From positions 17,017 through 81,016 of the forward strand of contig CATZGB010000010.1 in assembly GCA_958418815.1 (NCBI GenBank): a DNA stretch of 64,000 nt, given 5' to 3'. The position numbers were made by a program, and so were the translations under genes. The notes beneath the pieces were generated by a model. It searched no databases, was not told the DNA's origin, and worked only from the letters and a program-made list of their open reading frames with translations. Shown piece after piece: positions 17,704 through 26,956 of this stretch (within the stretch, counting starts at the first letter, position 1; each line of letters opens with the position of its first letter). This DNA comes from an uncultured Bacteroidales bacterium. GTDB lineage: Bacteria > Bacteroidota > Bacteroidia > Bacteroidales > Muribaculaceae.

Positions 17704-18819
17704 ATGGACAACAAAACGACATCTTTCGACCCTCATCACGGTCATTACGAACATCCCGAGAACTCCGCCGAGTACACCGGGCTGACTGTAAACTCCGGAG
17801 TCACGCAGCCCCCCTGCGTCAACCCCTACATGAAGCCGCGCCGACGACGCACATTCACCCCCGCCGAACTCGTCGAGGGGATACTAAAAGGGGATGTGAC
17901 GATGCTGTCACGCGCCGTGACCCTCGTGGAAAGCGTGGCCCCCGAGCACCAGGCGATGGCCCGCGAGGTCATAGAGAAATGCCTCCCATATTCAGGCAAC
18001 TCCCGCCGCATCGGCATCACCGGAGTGCCGGGTGCCGGAAAATCGACATCGATAGATGTGTTTGGCCTCCATGTGCTGCGCGATGGCGGCAAACTGGCGG
18101 TGCTGGCCATCGACCCATCGTCTGAGCGCACCAAAGGGAGCATCCTCGGCGACAAGACCCGCATGGAAAAACTCTCGCAGCACCCCGAGGCATTCATACG
18201 CCCCTCACCCTCGGCAGGAAGCCTCGGAGGGGTCGCCCGCAAGACTCGCGAGACCATAATACTCTGCGAGGCAGCAGGCTACAACAACGTGTTCGTCGAG
18301 ACCGTCGGAGTCGGCCAAAGCGAGACGGCCGTGCATTCCATGGTCGACTTCTTCATGCTCATACAGATTGCCGGGGCCGGCGACGAGCTGCAAGGCATCA
18401 AGAGGGGCATCATGGAGATGGCCGACGGGATAGTCATCAACAAAGCCGACGGCGACAATGTCGACCGCGCGCGCCTGGCCCAGGCACAGTTCAAATCGGC
18501 CTTGCAGCTTCTGCCCGCGCCCCCGTCAGGATGGCAGCCCGAAGTGCTATGCTATTCAGGCTACTACGAAATCGGAATCAACGAGGTCTGGGACATGATT
18601 GACCGATATTTCCAATTCATCACCGACAACGGCTTCTTCGAACGCCAGCGACGCGAGCAGGCCCGTTACTGGATGTACGAGACCATCGACTCCGAACTGC
18701 GCCGCCGTTTCTACGACGACCCCGACCGGGCTGCGGCGCTCTCCAACGCCGAACGCCTCGTGCTGTCCAACCGCCTCTCCCCATTCACCGCCGCCCTTCA
18801 GCTGCTCGGCGAGGAATGA
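17704..18819 (+). CDS. meaB: MeaB/ArgK-type GTPase, methylmalonyl-CoA mutase chaperone
   Basis: A G3E-family P-loop GTPase that protects and reloads the B12-dependent methylmalonyl-CoA mutase used in the succinate-propionate pathway. The 371 residues include the Walker A loop GVPGAGKS (107-114), the switch region VETVGVGQSE and the base-recognition motif NKADGDN. The C-terminal dimerisation arm is present. I start it at ATG 17704, 28 bp after polA; the longer frame overlaps polA and adds unrelated sequence. No mutase genes are in the window. It is probably cotranscribed with polA, and a 14-bp-stem hairpin follows it. Confidence 0.9.
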   Translation: MDNKTTSFDPHHGHYEHPENSAEYTGLTVNSGVTQPPCVNPYMKPRRRRTFTPAELVEGILKGDVTMLSRAVTLVESVAPEHQAMAREVIEKCLPYSGNSRRIGITGVPGAGKSTSIDVFGLHVLRDGGKLAVLAIDPSSERTKGSILGDKTRMEKLSQHPEAFIRPSPSAGSLGGVARKTRETIILCEAAGYNNVFVETVGVGQSETAVHSMVDFFMLIQIAGAGDELQGIKRGIMEMADGIVINKADGDNVDRARLAQAQFKSALQLLPAPPSGWQPEVLCYSGYYEIGINEVWDMIDRYFQFITDNGFFERQRREQARYWMYETIDSELRRRFYDDPDRAAALSNAERLVLSNRLSPFTAALQLLGEE

Positions 18820-18941
18820 CACGCGACATCAGAGTGACAATATCAAACACAACAGGAATATCCGCTAACCACACACCGCCCGATAGGCGCCCGAAGCTAC
18901 ACATTCATCCTCGATTACATTTTATACTTAAACCTGTTCAC

Positions 18942-18977
18942 AAACGCCGCTGTTTACAAACACAAACAGCGGCGTTT
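18942..18977 (+). terminator. Terminator-like hairpin between meaB and the dcw cluster
   Basis: AAACGCCGCTGTTT (18942-18955) and AAACAGCGGCGTTT (18964-18977) form a perfect 14-bp stem with an 8-nt loop. The stem's own T residues stand in for a T-run. The remaining roughly 290 bp between meaB and rsmH contain no gene; in particular, no mraZ. Confidence 0.7.
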
Positions 18978-19109
18978 CCCATGTCAACCCTCCCGTGAAA
19001 CCGCCGTAAGGCTTCGCGGGCATGTTGATAACTTTTTCCAGGAAGTCAGATATTTTTCTATTTGCAGTTGTAAATTCTTAGGAACTTTTTTTGTAATTTT
19101 ACGGTCGAA

Positions 19110-20069
19110 ATGGAAGCAGCAATGACCACATCCCAGCCTTACCACATCCCGGCCCTTCTCGACCAGTCGCTCGAAGCCCTCGACCTGCGCCCCGAAGGGG
19201 TGTATGTCGACTGCACCCTCGGCGGAGGAGGCCACTCACGCGCCATCCTCAGCCGTCTCGACGCGGCCAAGGGAGGCCGTCTGCTCAGCTTCGACCAAGA
19301 CCGCGCCGCAATCGACCGCGCCGCGGCCGACCCCGACTTCACCGGCAACCCGGCCTTCACGGCAGTCCTGGGAAACTTCCGTTTCCTGCGCAACTTCCTG
19401 CGGTTCTACGGAGCCGACACCGTGGACGGCATCCTGGCCGATCTCGGCGTGTCATTCCACCATTTCGACGACCCGGAGAGAGGTTTCTCCTTCCGCTGGG
19501 AAGGCCCCCTCGACATGAGGATGAACCGCAACGCCGCCCGGTCGGCAGCGACCCTCCTCCAGGAAGCCTCCGAGGAGGAGCTGGCCGACATCTTCCACCT
19601 CTACGGCGAGTTGCGCCAGGCCCGCAAGATCGCCCGCGCCATCGTCAACGCCAGGCGCGAGGCCCCGGTCGACACCGTCGAGCGCCTGCTCGACATAATC
19701 CGCCCGATGATCAACCCCCGCCAGGAGAAGAAAGAACTCGCCCAGGTGTTCCAGGCCCTGCGCATCGTGGTCAACGACGAAATCGAGGCCCTGCGCGAAC
19801 TGCTCACCCAGGCCCTGCAAGCACTGAAACCGGGCGGACGGCTCGCCATCATCACCTACCACTCCCTCGAAGACCGCCTCGTCAAGAATTTCATGAAGAC
19901 AGGCAACCTCGAGGGGAAAATGGAGAAAGACTTCTTCGGAAAATCCCTCTCTCCGCTGAAATGCCTCACCTCCAAACCAATCGTCCCTGACCAGGAGGAG
20001 ATGGAGCGCAACCCGCGCTCACGCTCGGCCAAGCTCAGGGTGGCCGCAAAAACCGACGACAACCAATAA
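19110..20069 (+). CDS. rsmH: 16S rRNA (cytosine1402-N4)-methyltransferase RsmH
   Basis: RsmH (MraW) adds the N4-methyl group to C1402 of 16S rRNA in the decoding centre, using S-adenosylmethionine. The 319-residue protein shows the SAM loop DCTLGGGGHS, the catalytic-domain segment ILADLGVSFHHFDDPERGFSF and the C-terminal TYHSLEDRLVKNF block that closes the family. It is the first gene of the dcw cluster. The ATG at 19122 (MTTSQPYHIP) is an alternative start. A near-consensus -7 box (TAATTTTA, 19094-19101) would put the transcription start almost at 19110 and slightly favours the second ATG. Confidence 0.95.
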   Translation: MEAAMTTSQPYHIPALLDQSLEALDLRPEGVYVDCTLGGGGHSRAILSRLDAAKGGRLLSFDQDRAAIDRAAADPDFTGNPAFTAVLGNFRFLRNFLRFYGADTVDGILADLGVSFHHFDDPERGFSFRWEGPLDMRMNRNAARSAATLLQEASEEELADIFHLYGELRQARKIARAIVNARREAPVDTVERLLDIIRPMINPRQEKKELAQVFQALRIVVNDEIEALRELLTQALQALKPGGRLAIITYHSLEDRLVKNFMKTGNLEGKMEKDFFGKSLSPLKCLTSKPIVPDQEEMERNPRSRSAKLRVAAKTDDNQ

Positions 20070-20088
20070 CCCCACGCTCTCTCGACTT

Positions 20089-20415
20089 ATGCCAGCCAAA
20101 GATTCACTGATGCTCCGCGCCCTCCACGGGCGGTTGCTCTCGACCGACTTCTTCCGCCGCCACTGGCTCCCGGTGCTCGGGGTGGTGGTGATGCTGATGA
20201 TATACATCACCAACCGCTACACCTGCCAGACCCAGATGGAGACCATCCAGCGGCTCGAGCGGGAACTGGAAGTGGCCAAGACCGAACGCATACGCGAGAA
20301 GTCGACATACATGAGCCGGATACGCGAATCCCGGATGCAACACAAGGTAGATTCCCTGAGGCTCGGCCTCACCGTCCAGGAGCAGCCTCCTTTCAGACTA
20401 AGAATCAACGACTGA
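20089..20415 (+). CDS. ftsL: FtsL-like cell-division protein
   Basis: FtsL is a small bitopic divisome protein that, with FtsB and FtsQ, activates septal peptidoglycan synthesis. The 108-residue product has a cytoplasmic N-terminus, one membrane helix (about residues 26-42, HWLPVLGVVVMLMIYIT) and a periplasmic coiled coil rich in Glu/Arg heptads (about 48-85). Sequence identity in this family is very low, so the assignment rests on size, topology and position between rsmH and ftsI, where ftsL always sits. It is 19 bp after rsmH. Confidence 0.8.
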   Translation: MPAKDSLMLRALHGRLLSTDFFRRHWLPVLGVVVMLMIYITNRYTCQTQMETIQRLERELEVAKTERIREKSTYMSRIRESRMQHKVDSLRLGLTVQEQPPFRLRIND

Positions 20416-20447
20416 CACCCCCACCACCACTCCTCCATCCACCGCAT

Positions 20448-22526
20448 ATGGCCCAGAAGAACAACCAGAACCACATACTCTTCCGCTACGGACTGATCAC
20501 CCTGCTCATACTGATGTTTGCAGGGTCGATTTCCTACAAGCTCTTCTCGACCACAGTAATCCACGCCGACGACTGGAACGCCAAAGCAATGCGCGAGATG
20601 CAGCGTGTCGACACCATACTGCCCGAACGAGGCGAGATACTCGCCGACGACGGCTCGATTCTCGCCACCAACCTGCGCTACTACACCGTGCGTCTCGACT
20701 TCCGGGCCGAGCGCTTCATGGAAAGCCGCTACCAGGTGGCCCTCGACTCAATCGCCGACTCGCTGGCCCTCCACTTCCCCCGCCGCGACCGCGACGGGTG
20801 GTTTGCCTACCTACAGAAGCCGCTCAACACTGAGGCCGGCAAACGCCCGCGCTCATTCCCCGTGATCAGCAACATCTCATATGCCGACCTGCAGAAACTC
20901 AAGACATTCCCATTCTTCTGCATCAAGAACCCCAACCGCAACGGGATGACCGTGGAGTCGACGCTAAAGCGCAAGAACCCCTACGGCGACATGGCGCGCC
21001 GCTCGGTGGGCGGAGTCGGCCAGACCCGCGAATGCAAGGAAATCCACGGCATATCCGGCCTGGAGAAAGCCCTTGACTCGCTGCTCTACGGAGTCCCCGG
21101 CATCGCCAAGAAAATCCCCCTGACAAAAAACATCGTCAACTGGACAGACATCCCTCCCACGCCGGGCTACTCAATACGCACCACCATCGACATCAACCTC
21201 CAGGACATCGTGGAGAACGAGCTAAACCGTGTCCTCGACTCCTGCTCGGCCGACTGGGGCTGCGCCATACTGATGGAGGTGGCCACCGGAGACATCAAGG
21301 CCATCTCCAACCTCGAGCGCAACGCCGACGGCACTGACTACATCGAGGCACTCAACTACTCCGTGGTGGGCTTCGAGCCCGGCTCGGTGGTGAAACCCAT
21401 TTCGATGATGATAGCCCTCGAAGACGGCCTGGTCGACAACCTCGAGGAGGTGATTCCGATCGGCGCGAGCTGGGCATATGCCGGAGGGCGCCCCATCACC
21501 GACTCCCACTACAACGGCTCCCTGAGGGTGCGCGAGGTCATCGAGCAGTCATCCAACATCGGCATGGCCCGCATCATCACCCGGGGCTACGACAAGAACC
21601 CCAAGGGATTCGTCGAGCGGCTGCGCTCAATCGGATTCCTCGAACCGATGAACACCGGCATCGCCGGCGAACGCGTCCCCTATTTCAACCCCGAGCCGGG
21701 ACGCGTCGACCTCTCCCGCATGTGCTACGGCTACGCCTCACAGATACCCCCGATCTACACCCTCTCGATCTACAACGCCATCGCCAACAACGGCAAGTAT
21801 GTGCGCCCCCGCCTCGTCAGCTCGCTGGTGACCGAGGATTTCGACTCGGTGATTCCGGTCAGCTACATCCGCGACCGCATCTGCTCGGAGGAGAACGCCC
21901 GCAAGATGCAATACATGCTCAAGCAGGTGGTGTGGGGCCCCCACGGCACAGGCCGCTCGCTCAAGAGCGACAAGGTGGCACTCGCCGGCAAGACAGGCAC
22001 ATGCTACTCAGTCGACCCGAAGACCCGCCAATACAACACGGCGCGCAAACGCCTGGCATTCTGCGGCTTCTTCCCCGCCGACAACCCCAAATACTCCTGC
22101 ATGGTGCTGACCTTCTACCCCAAGCGCAATATGTTCGGGGCCGCCTCCACCTCAGGCCAGGTGATGCGCAACATCGCCCTGAAGATGTATTCGCGCGGAA
22201 TGCTCGACAACGCGTCAGACTACGCCGCAGGGGGCGGAGGCAATCCCCGCGCGATGCTCTACGGCTCAAACGACCCCGAACGCCACAAGGCGATACGCAA
22301 AGCCGCCGGCATAAGCCAGGAGGTGCATCCGGCCGCTCCGCGAAAGATGCCCAAAGGCACCGTCCCCTCAGTCAAAGGACTCGGGGCACGCGAGGCGGTG
22401 GTGGCCCTGGAGAAAGCCGGGTTCAACGTGGCCGTCAACGGTTCGGGATATGTCCGCGCCCAGCATCCGGAGGAAGGCACGATGGCAAACGCCGGCACCC
22501 GCGTCAGCCTCACCCTCGCTCCCTGA
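20448..22526 (+). CDS. ftsI: Septal penicillin-binding protein FtsI (PBP3) with PASTA domain
   Basis: FtsI is the transpeptidase that cross-links septal peptidoglycan together with FtsW. The 692-residue protein has a short cytoplasmic tail, one membrane helix (about residues 15-33), a dimerisation domain (LPERGEILADDG) and a transpeptidase domain with all three active-site motifs: Ser-x-x-Lys in EPGSVVKP (about 313), SSN (about 368) and KTG (about 515). A C-terminal PASTA domain (about 635-692, VPSVKGLGAREAVVALEKAG) is present, as is common in Bacteroidetes FtsI but absent from E. coli PBP3. The start is the ATG 32 bp after ftsL. A 170-bp C-rich gap with no gene separates it from murE. Confidence 0.95.
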   Translation: MAQKNNQNHILFRYGLITLLILMFAGSISYKLFSTTVIHADDWNAKAMREMQRVDTILPERGEILADDGSILATNLRYYTVRLDFRAERFMESRYQVALDSIADSLALHFPRRDRDGWFAYLQKPLNTEAGKRPRSFPVISNISYADLQKLKTFPFFCIKNPNRNGMTVESTLKRKNPYGDMARRSVGGVGQTRECKEIHGISGLEKALDSLLYGVPGIAKKIPLTKNIVNWTDIPPTPGYSIRTTIDINLQDIVENELNRVLDSCSADWGCAILMEVATGDIKAISNLERNADGTDYIEALNYSVVGFEPGSVVKPISMMIALEDGLVDNLEEVIPIGASWAYAGGRPITDSHYNGSLRVREVIEQSSNIGMARIITRGYDKNPKGFVERLRSIGFLEPMNTGIAGERVPYFNPEPGRVDLSRMCYGYASQIPPIYTLSIYNAIANNGKYVRPRLVSSLVTEDFDSVIPVSYIRDRICSEENARKMQYMLKQVVWGPHGTGRSLKSDKVALAGKTGTCYSVDPKTRQYNTARKRLAFCGFFPADNPKYSCMVLTFYPKRNMFGAASTSGQVMRNIALKMYSRGMLDNASDYAAGGGGNPRAMLYGSNDPERHKAIRKAAGISQEVHPAAPRKMPKGTVPSVKGLGAREAVVALEKAGFNVAVNGSGYVRAQHPEEGTMANAGTRVSLTLAP

Positions 22527-22695
22527 TTCCCTGCTCTCCCCCCTTTCGACAAACCATCTCTCCCGCCATCCTCTCCAGGCATTCTCTCTCCCCTCGCTCT
22601 TCACCAGGCCTCCTTCTCCAATCTCCGGCGCGAGCCGCCACCCCAAGGTGACCGGCCGCGACTCAGACAACGAAAACAAATAGATCCGAAATAAA

Positions 22696-24159
22696 GTGAA
22701 GCTCGAACAACTACTCGAAGGCCTTGACATCATTTCCATCCAGGGCCAGCTTGACAAGAATGTTACCTCCCTCACCTCCGACTCAAGGAAAGCCGGAGAG
22801 GGAGCCATGTTTGTTGCCGTGCGCGGTGTCACCGTCGACGGCCACTCTTTCATCCCCACACTCGCCGACAAGAAACCGGCGGCCATCGTGGTGGAGGAGA
22901 TTCCCGCCGAAATCCCCGAAGGGGCCACACTGGTGGTGGTGGCAAACACAGCCATCGCCCTCGGCATCCTCGCCTCAAACTGGTATGGCAACCCCTCCTC
23001 AAAGCTGCGCCTGGTAGGGGTGACCGGCACCAACGGCAAGACCACCACCGCCACCCTCATCTATGAGATGGCCAGGCTGATGGGCCACAAGGCCGGACTC
23101 CTCTCCACCGTCGTGAACTATGTCGACACCGAGGCTGTACACGCCTCGCAGACCACCCCCGACCCCATCACCATCAACTCCCTGCTGGCCCGGATGGTCG
23201 AGGCCGGATGTGAGTACGCCGCCATGGAGGTGAGCTCCCACGCCGCCGACCAGCACCGCATCGCCGGACTGACATTCGCCGGCGGAGTGTTCACCAACCT
23301 CACTCGCGACCACCTCGACTACCACAAGACCGTCCAGAACTACCTCAACGCCAAGAAAAGCTTCTTCGACGGCCTTCCCGCCGAGGCTTTCGCCCTCACC
23401 AATATCGACGACAAGGTCGGGGAGGTGATGCTCCAGAACACAAAGGCCCGCAAGCTCTCCTACTCTCTCCGCTCAATGGCCGACTTCCGGGGGAAAATCA
23501 TTGAAAGCCGCCTCGACGGCACACTCCTGAGCCTTAACGACACTGAGGTGGAAGTGCGCTTCACCGGACGCTTCAACGCCTATAACCTGACGGCTGTCTT
23601 CGGCGCGTCGGTATCCTTGGGCTGGCCCGTAGAGAAGGTCCTCGTTGCCATGAGCCGCCTGATTCCCGTGGCCGGACGCTTCCAGGCGTTCCACTCCCCC
23701 AAAGGCTGCACCGCGATTGTCGATTACGCCCACACCCCCGACGCGGTGGTGAATGTGCTGACCGCAATCCGCGAGGTGGTGGGCACCAATGGCCGCATCA
23801 TCACCGTAGTAGGGGCCGGAGGCAACCGCGACAAGGGCAAACGCCCCATCATGGCCCGCGAGGCCGCCCGCCTCTCCGACCTGCTCATCCTCACCTCAGA
23901 CAATCCCCGCTTCGAGAACCCCGCCGAGATTCTGCGCGACATGGAGGCCGGCCTTGACACCGACGAACTCCGTGCCAACGCCTCAAGCGTGGTCGACCGC
24001 CGCGAGGCCATTGTCAAGGCTTCGGAAATCGCCGGGAAAGGGGATGTCATCCTCATCGCCGGAAAAGGACACGAGGACTACCAGGAAATCCGGGGCATCA
24101 AGCATCACTTCGACGACGCCGAGGTCGTGCGTGAGGTGTTCGCCGCCTGCGCCGAATGA
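22696..24159 (+). CDS. murE: UDP-MurNAc-L-Ala-D-Glu:meso-diaminopimelate ligase MurE, GTG start
   Basis: MurE adds the third amino acid to the cytoplasmic peptidoglycan precursor using ATP. The 487-residue protein carries the Mur-ligase P-loop GTNGKTTTATL (about residue 111) and the substrate motif DNPR (about 402), which in this family marks meso-diaminopimelate rather than lysine. The N-terminal KLEQLLEGLDI matches MurE starts directly, so the GTG at 22696 is the genuine initiation codon; no ATG lies suitably upstream. This is the only dcw gene here without an ATG start. Genes on either side are in the same direction. Confidence 0.95.
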   Translation: MKLEQLLEGLDIISIQGQLDKNVTSLTSDSRKAGEGAMFVAVRGVTVDGHSFIPTLADKKPAAIVVEEIPAEIPEGATLVVVANTAIALGILASNWYGNPSSKLRLVGVTGTNGKTTTATLIYEMARLMGHKAGLLSTVVNYVDTEAVHASQTTPDPITINSLLARMVEAGCEYAAMEVSSHAADQHRIAGLTFAGGVFTNLTRDHLDYHKTVQNYLNAKKSFFDGLPAEAFALTNIDDKVGEVMLQNTKARKLSYSLRSMADFRGKIIESRLDGTLLSLNDTEVEVRFTGRFNAYNLTAVFGASVSLGWPVEKVLVAMSRLIPVAGRFQAFHSPKGCTAIVDYAHTPDAVVNVLTAIREVVGTNGRIITVVGAGGNRDKGKRPIMAREAARLSDLLILTSDNPRFENPAEILRDMEAGLDTDELRANASSVVDRREAIVKASEIAGKGDVILIAGKGHEDYQEIRGIKHHFDDAEVVREVFAACAE

Positions 24160-24233
24160 CCGGCGGCATTACCCCCTCCAGTCAGCACGTTTGCCTCTAA
24201 CCACAACCCCACCGCGTTAGCTTTCAACCGACT

Positions 24234-25499
24234 ATGCTATATTACCTCTTCCAATGGCTCGAAGACACCGGATTTCCCGGTGCGCGCCTGATGGACTATA
24301 TCACATTCCGATCCGGGGCTGCCCTGATCCTGTCGCTGTTCATAGCGATGGTGTTCGGCCGCCGGATCATAGACCGCCTGCAGAAGATGCAGGTAGGCGA
24401 AATCGTCCGCAACCTCGGGCTCGAGGGGCAGATGAAGAAGACCGGAACCCCCACAATGGGCGGCATCATCATCATCGTGGCCACAATCGTCCCCTGCCTC
24501 CTCGTCGGCAAACTCGGGAATGTCTACATGTTGCTGATGGTCATCTCCACCCTGTGGCTGGGCGCGCTCGGATTCGCCGACGACTACCTGAAGATGACCC
24601 GTCACAACAAAGACGGGATGAGCGGCAAGTTCAAGATCATCGGCCAGGTTGGCCTCGGCCTAATCGTAGGCCTGACCATGATGGCCTCCCCCGAGATGGT
24701 GATACGCCAGAACCATGAGGTCATCAACGAGACTTCTATGGAGGTCGAGGAGGTGATTTACGAGACCGAAGACCTCAAGGCCACCCAGACCACCATACCG
24801 TTTGTGAAGGAGAACAATTTTGACTACACATACTTCACGCAGTGGCTGGGCGACCATGCCCAGACCGGAGGATGGGTGCTTTTCATCCTTGTGGCCATCT
24901 TCATCGTCACCGCCACCTCCAACGGGGCCAACCTCACCGACGGCCTCGACGGCCTCGCCGCCGGATGCTCGGCAATAATAGCCGTGGCGCTCGCCGTCAT
25001 GGCCTACCTCGGCGGTTCGGTCATCTACTCATCCTACCTCAACATCATGTACATACCAGGCAGCGAGGAGCTTTCGGTCTTCTGCGCCGCCTTCATCGGG
25101 GCTCTGATCGGGTTCCTGTGGTACAACGCCTTCCCGGCGCAGGTATTCATGGGCGACACCGGCTCGCTGACCCTCGGTGGCATCATCGCAGTGCTGGCCA
25201 TCCTCATCCACAAAGAGCTGTTGCTGCCGCTGCTCTGCGCGATATTCTATGTCGAAGACCTCTCGGTGATGCTCCAGGTGGGATATTTCAAATTCACAAA
25301 ACGCAAATACGGCGCCGGGCGGCGCATCTTCAAGATGACCCCCCTCCACCACCATTTCCAGAAAGCCGGGAACTCTGGCATAGAGGCCCTGCTCCAGAAG
25401 CCCCTCCAGGCCATCCCCGAGTCGAAAATCGTCACCCGTTTCTGGATTGTCGGCATATTCCTGGCCGTCATCACTTTCGTAACACTTAAAATCCGCTGA
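24234..25499 (+). CDS. mraY: Phospho-MurNAc-pentapeptide transferase MraY
   Basis: MraY transfers phospho-MurNAc-pentapeptide to undecaprenyl phosphate, making lipid I at the inner membrane. The 421-residue polytopic protein (about ten helices) shows the catalytic motifs FADDYLKM, NLTDGLDGLAAG and the histidine loop PLHHHFQKAG. It is about 60 residues longer than the E. coli enzyme. The extra length is a soluble insert (about 160-205, METSMEVEEVIYETEDL region) after the fifth helix, as seen in other Bacteroidetes MraY proteins. The gap to murD is 8 bp, so the two are tightly coupled. Confidence 0.95.
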   Translation: MLYYLFQWLEDTGFPGARLMDYITFRSGAALILSLFIAMVFGRRIIDRLQKMQVGEIVRNLGLEGQMKKTGTPTMGGIIIIVATIVPCLLVGKLGNVYMLLMVISTLWLGALGFADDYLKMTRHNKDGMSGKFKIIGQVGLGLIVGLTMMASPEMVIRQNHEVINETSMEVEEVIYETEDLKATQTTIPFVKENNFDYTYFTQWLGDHAQTGGWVLFILVAIFIVTATSNGANLTDGLDGLAAGCSAIIAVALAVMAYLGGSVIYSSYLNIMYIPGSEELSVFCAAFIGALIGFLWYNAFPAQVFMGDTGSLTLGGIIAVLAILIHKELLLPLLCAIFYVEDLSVMLQVGYFKFTKRKYGAGRRIFKMTPLHHHFQKAGNSGIEALLQKPLQAIPESKIVTRFWIVGIFLAVITFVTLKIR

Positions 25500-25507
25500 C
25501 ATCGTTT

Positions 25508-26920
25508 ATGGACTATATCTCGAATGAAAACATGAATCCCGGAAGCCCCGAGCTTGAAGCCAAGGGCCACAGGCTCGTAGTGCTGGGCGGCGGCGAGAGC
25601 GGTGTCGGCGCGGCCATCCTCGGCAAGAAGCTCGGGATGGATGTCTTCCTCTCCGACGCGGGGACTATCGCCCCCCGTTACGCCGAAGAGCTGACATCTC
25701 GCGGCATCCCGTTTGAACAGGGGGGCCACACCGAAGCCTTCATTCTCAACGCCGACGAGGTGGTGAAATCGCCCGGCATACCACCCACCGCCCCGCTGAT
25801 TCAGAAACTCGCCGCGCAAGGCACACCCGTCATCTCTGAAATCGAGCTGGCCGGACGCCACACCTCGGCCAAGATGGTCTGCATCACCGGCTCAAACGGA
25901 AAGACCACCACCACGATGCTCATCCATCATATCCTCCGCGAGGCGGGGCTGAATGTCGGACTGGCAGGCAATGTCGGGAAATCGCTCGCCTGGCAGGTGG
26001 CCGAGAGCGACCACGACGTGTATGTCGTGGAGCTGTCATCGTTCCAGCTCGAGAATATGTATCGTTTCCGGGCCAACATCGCGGTGCTGCTCAACATCAC
26101 CCCCGACCACCTCGACCGCTACGGGTTCGAGATGCAGAACTACATCAACGCCAAGTTCCGCATACTCCAGAACCAGACCCCTGCCGACGCGTTCATTTTC
26201 TGGGAGGATGACCCTGTGATCACCGCCCAGCTCCGCAAGTTCGAGACCGAGGCGCGCCTCTACCCCTTCGCCGAGAACCGCCACGAAGACTCCGCCGCAT
26301 GGGTCGACAAAGACGGCAAGGTCATCATCAACACCCCCGAGGAGGATTTCGAGATGCCGCGCGCCGACCTGTCGCTCCACGGACTCCACAACCTCTTCAA
26401 CTCCATGGCCGCAGGTCTCAGCGCATGCCTGCTCGACATACGCAAGGACTCCCTGCGTGACGCCCTGGCCAACTTCGAAGGGGTCGAACACCGACTCGAA
26501 CCCGCAGGCGAGCTCGACGGCGTGCGCTGGATCAACGACTCCAAGGCCACCAACGTCAACTCCTGCTGGTATGCCCTCGAATCGATGCCCGACTCAAAGT
26601 CGACCATCCTGATTCTCGGCGGCAAGGACAAGGGCAACGACTACTCCGAAATCCTCCCGCTGGTCAAGAAAAAGGTCAAGGCCATAGTGGCGATGGGCCT
26701 CCACAACGAGAAAATCGTCGACTTCTTCACCGGACATGTCGACAAGGTGGTTTCCACCGCTTCGCTCGACGAGGCGGTGAATACCTGCCGGATGCTGGCC
26801 GGAGAAGGGGACACTGTGCTGCTCTCGCCATGCTGCGCCTCTTTCGACCTCTTCAAGAGCTATGAAGACCGTGGCCGCCAGTTCAAGGAAGCTGTCAGCC
26901 GCCTCATCGACAACAACTGA
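25508..26920 (+). CDS. murD: UDP-MurNAc-L-alanine:D-glutamate ligase MurD
   Basis: MurD adds D-glutamate to UDP-MurNAc-L-alanine in the cytoplasm. The 470-residue protein has the N-terminal Rossmann domain (VVLGGGESGVGAAI), the Mur-ligase ATP loop GSNGKTTTTML, the central domain segment (ITPDHLDRYG) and the C-terminal domain with DSKATN and GGKDKGNDY. The order N-domain, ATPase, C-domain is standard. The ATG 8 bp after mraY gives a 20-residue lead-in before the Rossmann strand, slightly longer than usual; the internal ATG at 25532 is also possible. Confidence 0.94.
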   Translation: MDYISNENMNPGSPELEAKGHRLVVLGGGESGVGAAILGKKLGMDVFLSDAGTIAPRYAEELTSRGIPFEQGGHTEAFILNADEVVKSPGIPPTAPLIQKLAAQGTPVISEIELAGRHTSAKMVCITGSNGKTTTTMLIHHILREAGLNVGLAGNVGKSLAWQVAESDHDVYVVELSSFQLENMYRFRANIAVLLNITPDHLDRYGFEMQNYINAKFRILQNQTPADAFIFWEDDPVITAQLRKFETEARLYPFAENRHEDSAAWVDKDGKVIINTPEEDFEMPRADLSLHGLHNLFNSMAAGLSACLLDIRKDSLRDALANFEGVEHRLEPAGELDGVRWINDSKATNVNSCWYALESMPDSKSTILILGGKDKGNDYSEILPLVKKKVKAIVAMGLHNEKIVDFFTGHVDKVVSTASLDEAVNTCRMLAGEGDTVLLSPCCASFDLFKSYEDRGRQFKEAVSRLIDNN

Positions 26921-26956
26921 TTCACCACACCTCCACACTCTCATCTTCTCCTCCGA

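Noticed and set aside
21722..22651. A 309-codon frame inside and past ftsI
   Set aside because: It is a shifted reading frame of ftsI, rich in Arg/Gly/Pro/His; ftsI shows all transpeptidase motifs in its own frame.
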